Shown here: piece after piece, positions 61,026 to 64,000 of the stretch
How positions within the stretch are numbered: position 1 is the first letter of the stretch
Layout: every line of letters starts with the position of its first letter
Source: Saccharospirillum sp039982735
GTDB taxonomy: Bacteria; Pseudomonadota; Gammaproteobacteria; Pseudomonadales; Natronospirillaceae
Length of the DNA: 64,000 nt
Assembly: GCF_039982735.1 (NCBI RefSeq)
Contig: NZ_JBDWXV010000011.1
Location: forward strand, 785,910 to 849,909
Reading direction: 5' to 3'
Notes under the pieces: model-generated
The model's input: only the letters and a program-made list of their open reading frames with translations
Told to the model about the DNA's origin: nothing
The model's database searches: none
Program-made: the position numbers and the translations under genes

Positions 61026-62288
61026 CTAGACGATCCCTCTTGTATCAACAATATATTGACCCTCAAAATTCTGACCTTTAAGTGATTTGAAATCTGTGTG
61101 ATCAACTAAAAAAGCTATGATATTCGCATTTTTCAATGCTTCGACTTTACTAACAAGTTTCACATTTGGTGGTAGGCTAGAAGGAAGCTTTTTTATGTTA
61201 GGCTCAACAATATGGACTTCACCCACATGAGAATGAGCGATTGCACTAGCTATGTTTAGAGCTGGACTTTCGCGCATATCATCTATATCTGCTTTAAACG
61301 TTATTCCAAAACATGCGACAATTACCTCCTCAATATTTGCAGACTTATTTTTCTTCACATACGCAGCAATAGCAGAATCAATTTTTTCGAGCACCCACTT
61401 CGGCTTACTATCATTCACTTCTCGTGCTGTACGAATCAATCGTGCTTCCTTGGGAGACTCGCTTACAATGAACCATGGATCAACAGCAATACAGTGGCCT
61501 CCTACTCCAGGCCCCGGTTGTAAGATGTTTACTCGAGGATGTCGATTGGATAGCCTTATTAACTCCCATACATTTATATCTAGTTTGTCACAAATAATAG
61601 AAAGTTCATTGGCAAAGGCTATATTAACATCGCGAAAACTATTTTCGGTCAACTTAGCCATCTCAGCCGTTCGAGCCGTGGTTGCAACACACTCGCCTTC
61701 CACAAAAGTCCTATAGAGCATTATAGACGCGGCCGAACACTTCGGGGTCATACCTCCAATAACACGATCATTTTGAACCAGCTCTCTCAAAACGTGTCCT
61801 GGAAGCACACGCTCAGGGCAATGAGCTATGCGGATGTCTGACTCTTCACCATTTGTTTGGGGGTACGTAAGGTCTGGCCTTGCTTCAGCGAGCCATGCAG
61901 CCATTTGTTCTGTCGTACCTACGGGTGAAGTCGATTCCAATATTACTACATCGCCTGCCTTCAATACCGGTGCTATCGACTTACTGGCTGCTTCTATGTA
62001 GCTCAGGTCAGGAATATGGTCGCCTTTAAACGGGGTGGGAACAGCGATAAGGAATGCATCCGCCGGTTCAGGCTCTGTAGTAGCTCTAAGGTACCCCTCT
62101 TTAACTGCCGCGTGAACAATCATATCTAGGTCGGGCTCTACGATGTGCACTTCGCCCTTGTTTATTGTGTCTACGGCATGTTGATTTACATCCACACCAA
62201 TCACTTTAATCTTTCGGGAGGCAAATACCGCTGCCGTGGGCAGGCCAATGTAACCCAAACCAATAACCGATATAGTGTTGAAACTCAT
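61026..62288 (-). CDS. wecC: UDP-N-acetyl-D-mannosamine dehydrogenase
   Basis: NAD-dependent UDP-sugar dehydrogenase of 420 residues that oxidises UDP-ManNAc to UDP-ManNAcA in two steps. It has GLGYIGLPTAAVFA near the N terminus, VILESTSPVGTT, and the catalytic Cys in GPGVGGHCIAVDPWF. The UDP-binding C-terminal domain follows (CFGITFKADIDDMRESPA). The ATG shares one base with the wecB stop (TAATG), and the two genes form a pair supplying ManNAcA for the O unit. Confidence 0.94.
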   Translation of the reverse strand: MSFNTISVIGLGYIGLPTAAVFASRKIKVIGVDVNQHAVDTINKGEVHIVEPDLDMIVHAAVKEGYLRATTEPEPADAFLIAVPTPFKGDHIPDLSYIEAASKSIAPVLKAGDVVILESTSPVGTTEQMAAWLAEARPDLTYPQTNGEESDIRIAHCPERVLPGHVLRELVQNDRVIGGMTPKCSAASIMLYRTFVEGECVATTARTAEMAKLTENSFRDVNIAFANELSIICDKLDINVWELIRLSNRHPRVNILQPGPGVGGHCIAVDPWFIVSESPKEARLIRTAREVNDSKPKWVLEKIDSAIAAYVKKNKSANIEEVIVACFGITFKADIDDMRESPALNIASAIAHSHVGEVHIVEPNIKKLPSSLPPNVKLVSKVEALKNANIIAFLVDHTDFKSLKGQNFEGQYIVDTRGIV

Positions 62289-63424
62289 TAACTAGCTCCC
62301 TTGGATGATTGTTGTTTAAGTACCTGCATAATTCGAGCACATGCTTGGCCGTCGCCATATGGGTTATGTGCCCTGCTCATGGCCTGATAAATTGTCGAAT
62401 CTGACATAAGTCGGTTGATTTCTGTTGTTATTGCATTCACATCAGTACCTACAAGCTTCACTGTACCCGCAGCCACGGCTTCCGGACGTTCCGTTGTAGT
62501 ACGCATTACCAAAACCGGTTTGCCGAGTGATGGTGCTTCTTCTTGGATGCCACCGGAGTCCGTTAATATGATGTGCGACTGGTCCATAAGGTTTACGAAG
62601 GGCAGGTAATCCAACGGCTCTATCAAATGGACATTGGCAACGCCGTTGAGTAAGCGATTTACCGGCTTTTGAACATTGGGGTTCAGGTGAACCGGGTACA
62701 CAACCTGGGCGTTTGGATGAGTTTCAGCGATATGTTTTAGGGCTTCACATATCCGGTCAAATCCGCCGCCAAAGCTTTCACGACGATGGCCTGTTACCAG
62801 AATCAGCTTTTTATCTGGTTGCAGGAATGGGTAATTACGCTGTAGGTCAGCCCTGAGCTTTGGCGTCGATTCAAGCTTACCCTTTACCCATAGCAGTGCA
62901 TCGATCACTGTGTTACCGGTTACTGTCACGGTTTCGTCACTTACACCTTCAGCCAGTAAATTACCACGAGAGGTGTCAGTGGGTGCGAAATGATACTGGG
63001 CCAGCGCTCCGGTTAGCTTACGGTTACCCTCTTCTGGCCATGGGGAGTAGAGGTTGCCGGTTCTAAGGCCTGCCTCTACGTGCCCTACTGGAATTTGTTC
63101 ATAGTATGCCGCCAAGGATGTGGCGAAGGTCGTTGCGGTGTCGCCGTGAACCAATACTACATCGGGTTTGAACTCAGCAAGTATTGGCTTAAGGCCAAGC
63201 AGTATGTTTGCTGTGACTTCGTTCAGCGACTGACCCGGCTTCATGATGTTCAGGTCATAATCCGGAGTAATCTCAAACAGAGCTAGCACTTGGTCCAGCA
63301 TTTCGCGATGCTGGGCTGTTACACAGACTTTTTCATCAAAAAAAGGATCTGTTGCCAATGCATGAACCAAGGGGGCCATCTTGATTGCCTCTGGGCGTGT
63401 TCCGAATACTGTTAGTACTTTCAT
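62288..63424 (-). CDS. wecB: UDP-GlcNAc 2-epimerase, non-hydrolysing
   Basis: Enzyme of 378 residues that interconverts UDP-GlcNAc and UDP-ManNAc in the cytoplasm. It has VFGTRPEAIKMAPLVHAL at the N terminus, GHVEAGLRTG, TGHRRESFGGG and TDSGGIQEEAPSLGKPVLVMR, the hallmark segments. It feeds wecC and possibly the NeuB branch through ManNAc. The 242-base A+T-rich gap upstream (63425-63666) separates it from manC and may hold a promoter; I see no gene in it. Confidence 0.95.
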   Translation of the reverse strand: MKVLTVFGTRPEAIKMAPLVHALATDPFFDEKVCVTAQHREMLDQVLALFEITPDYDLNIMKPGQSLNEVTANILLGLKPILAEFKPDVVLVHGDTATTFATSLAAYYEQIPVGHVEAGLRTGNLYSPWPEEGNRKLTGALAQYHFAPTDTSRGNLLAEGVSDETVTVTGNTVIDALLWVKGKLESTPKLRADLQRNYPFLQPDKKLILVTGHRRESFGGGFDRICEALKHIAETHPNAQVVYPVHLNPNVQKPVNRLLNGVANVHLIEPLDYLPFVNLMDQSHIILTDSGGIQEEAPSLGKPVLVMRTTTERPEAVAAGTVKLVGTDVNAITTEINRLMSDSTIYQAMSRAHNPYGDGQACARIMQVLKQQSSKGAS

Positions 63425-63666
63425 TATAATCTGGCCTTAAGTTGTTAATCTTGGCAATATCAACAATAAATATATAGAAGTGAATTAAATAATATTCGAT
63501 TTTCCCAAACATTTACTCACCGACACTCTAATAGCCATTATTTGTTTATAGCAATTCTTTAAAAGACTTAAATAATAAAAACTGGCTATTGCACTTTTTG
63601 ACAATCACTCACTGCAAATTGGAGTAACTGCTTCTGAATTAATTGCAAACCATTCAGGTCCAACAC

Positions 63667-64000
63667 TTAGAGTCGACCATACCGGTCCGTAAACCGCACA
63701 ATGTCATCCTCACCCAAATAACTACCGGTTTGCACTTCAATCAACTCCAGCGGGATCTTGCCGGGGTTTTCCAGGGCGTGCACGGTGCCAATGGGAATGT
63801 AGACCGATTCGTTCTCACTGAGCATTTGAGTCTTCTCGCCTATGGTGACGTTGGCGGTACCGCTCACCACCACCCAGTGTTCAGCGCGGTGGTGGTGCAT
63901 CTGTACCGAGAGTTTTTCACCGGGTTTCACGGTAATGCGCTTTACCTGGTGGCGTTCCCCCAGGTTAATGGTTTTGTACGAGCCCCAGGGGCGGTGCACC
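63667..64000 (-). CDS. manC: Mannose-1-phosphate guanylyltransferase C-terminal part (ManC), cut by window
   Basis: The frame is open through the right edge, so only the last 111 or so codons are seen. They form the cupin (phosphomannose isomerase type II) domain of bifunctional GDP-mannose pyrophosphorylases: RPWGSYKTINLGERHQVKRI, then MHHHRAEHW, IPIGTVHALENPG and LGEDDIVRFTDRYGR. Together with cpsG it would supply GDP-mannose. G+C is higher than in the island to its left, suggesting it marks the edge of the imported segment. Confidence 0.92.
   Translation of the reverse strand, partial: VHRPWGSYKTINLGERHQVKRITVKPGEKLSVQMHHHRAEHWVVVSGTANVTIGEKTQMLSENESVYIPIGTVHALENPGKIPLELIEVQTGSYLGEDDIVRFTDRYGRL

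Overview
The window is chromosomal DNA from a gammaproteobacterium. The evidence is the ffs-dnaX-ybaB-recR-rnd-ycgL-ycgN block, LptF/LptG, the LPS and O-antigen genes and the CmoM and QueE tRNA genes. Protein style and the G+C-rich backbone suggest a marine Oceanospirillales-type bacterium (Saccharospirillum/Reinekea-like), but the genus cannot be fixed from sequence alone. The backbone (about 1-40 kb) is G+C-rich. The stretch from about 50 to 61.5 kb is strongly A+T-rich and looks like imported O-antigen DNA. I saw no CRISPR array, insertion sequence, tRNA or rRNA.

Layout. (1) 0.2-4.3 kb, minus: a von Willebrand A protein, a three-helix membrane protein, a small membrane protein, ycgN. (2) 4.3-9.3 kb, minus: ycgL, rnd, recR, ybaB, dnaX and the 4.5S SRP RNA with its own promoter. 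(3) 9.5-19.1 kb, plus: a chemoreceptor, a TudS/YbgA-type protein, photolyase, then a tight run of NTF2-like protein, FAD oxidoreductase, DUF1365, Cfa-like methyltransferase, DUF2878, a secreted protein and a membrane protein. This resembles the light/singlet-oxygen and furan-fatty-acid loci controlled elsewhere by ECF11 sigma factors. (4) 19.1-25.7 kb: a PAS-GGDEF-EAL protein, queE, cmoM, galE (LacI-type operator inside its promoter) and a phosphomannomutase. (5) 26.0-29.3 kb: Wzz, LptF, LptG.

(6) 29.4-41.6 kb is the most unusual part. It has an MsbA-like exporter, two paralogous cysteine phosphatases, a YrbL-type kinase-like protein, a Stealth-type sugar phosphotransferase, a fused LPS-kinase/glycoside-hydrolase protein, a glycosyltransferase, a CDP-glycerol-type phosphotransferase, a LicD protein, a TagD-like cytidylyltransferase and an O-antigen ligase. 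Together they look like a phosphate-decoration system for LPS core or a surface glycan, with teichoic-acid-like (CDP-glycerol) chemistry.

(7) 41.8-64 kb, minus, is an O-antigen cluster ending with the WbpM-type dehydratase. Read in transcription order it starts with manC (cut by the window), wecB, wecC (UDP-ManNAcA), a neuA-like gene and a CBS-NeuB-SAF-TIM-barrel fusion. An 890-base A+T-rich gap with an orphan terminator follows. Then come wzx, an unrecognised protein, an acetyltransferase, a wzy candidate, the wbuX/hisH/hisF acetamidino set, a bi-domain oxidoreductase, a heparinase-like protein, a WbuB-type glycosyltransferase, a WbpV-like reductase, the initiating sugar-phosphate transferase and the WbpM-type protein. 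These predict a Wzy-dependent O unit with an N-acetyl 6-deoxyhexosamine at the reducing end, ManNAcA, an acetamidino sugar and possibly a nonulosonate-like sugar. Several precursor enzymes are not in view.

The window also has a family of about 53-base palindromic intergenic repeats (three copies), a long imperfect inverted repeat, a heptameric tandem repeat and a 21-base tandem duplication at the msbA start.
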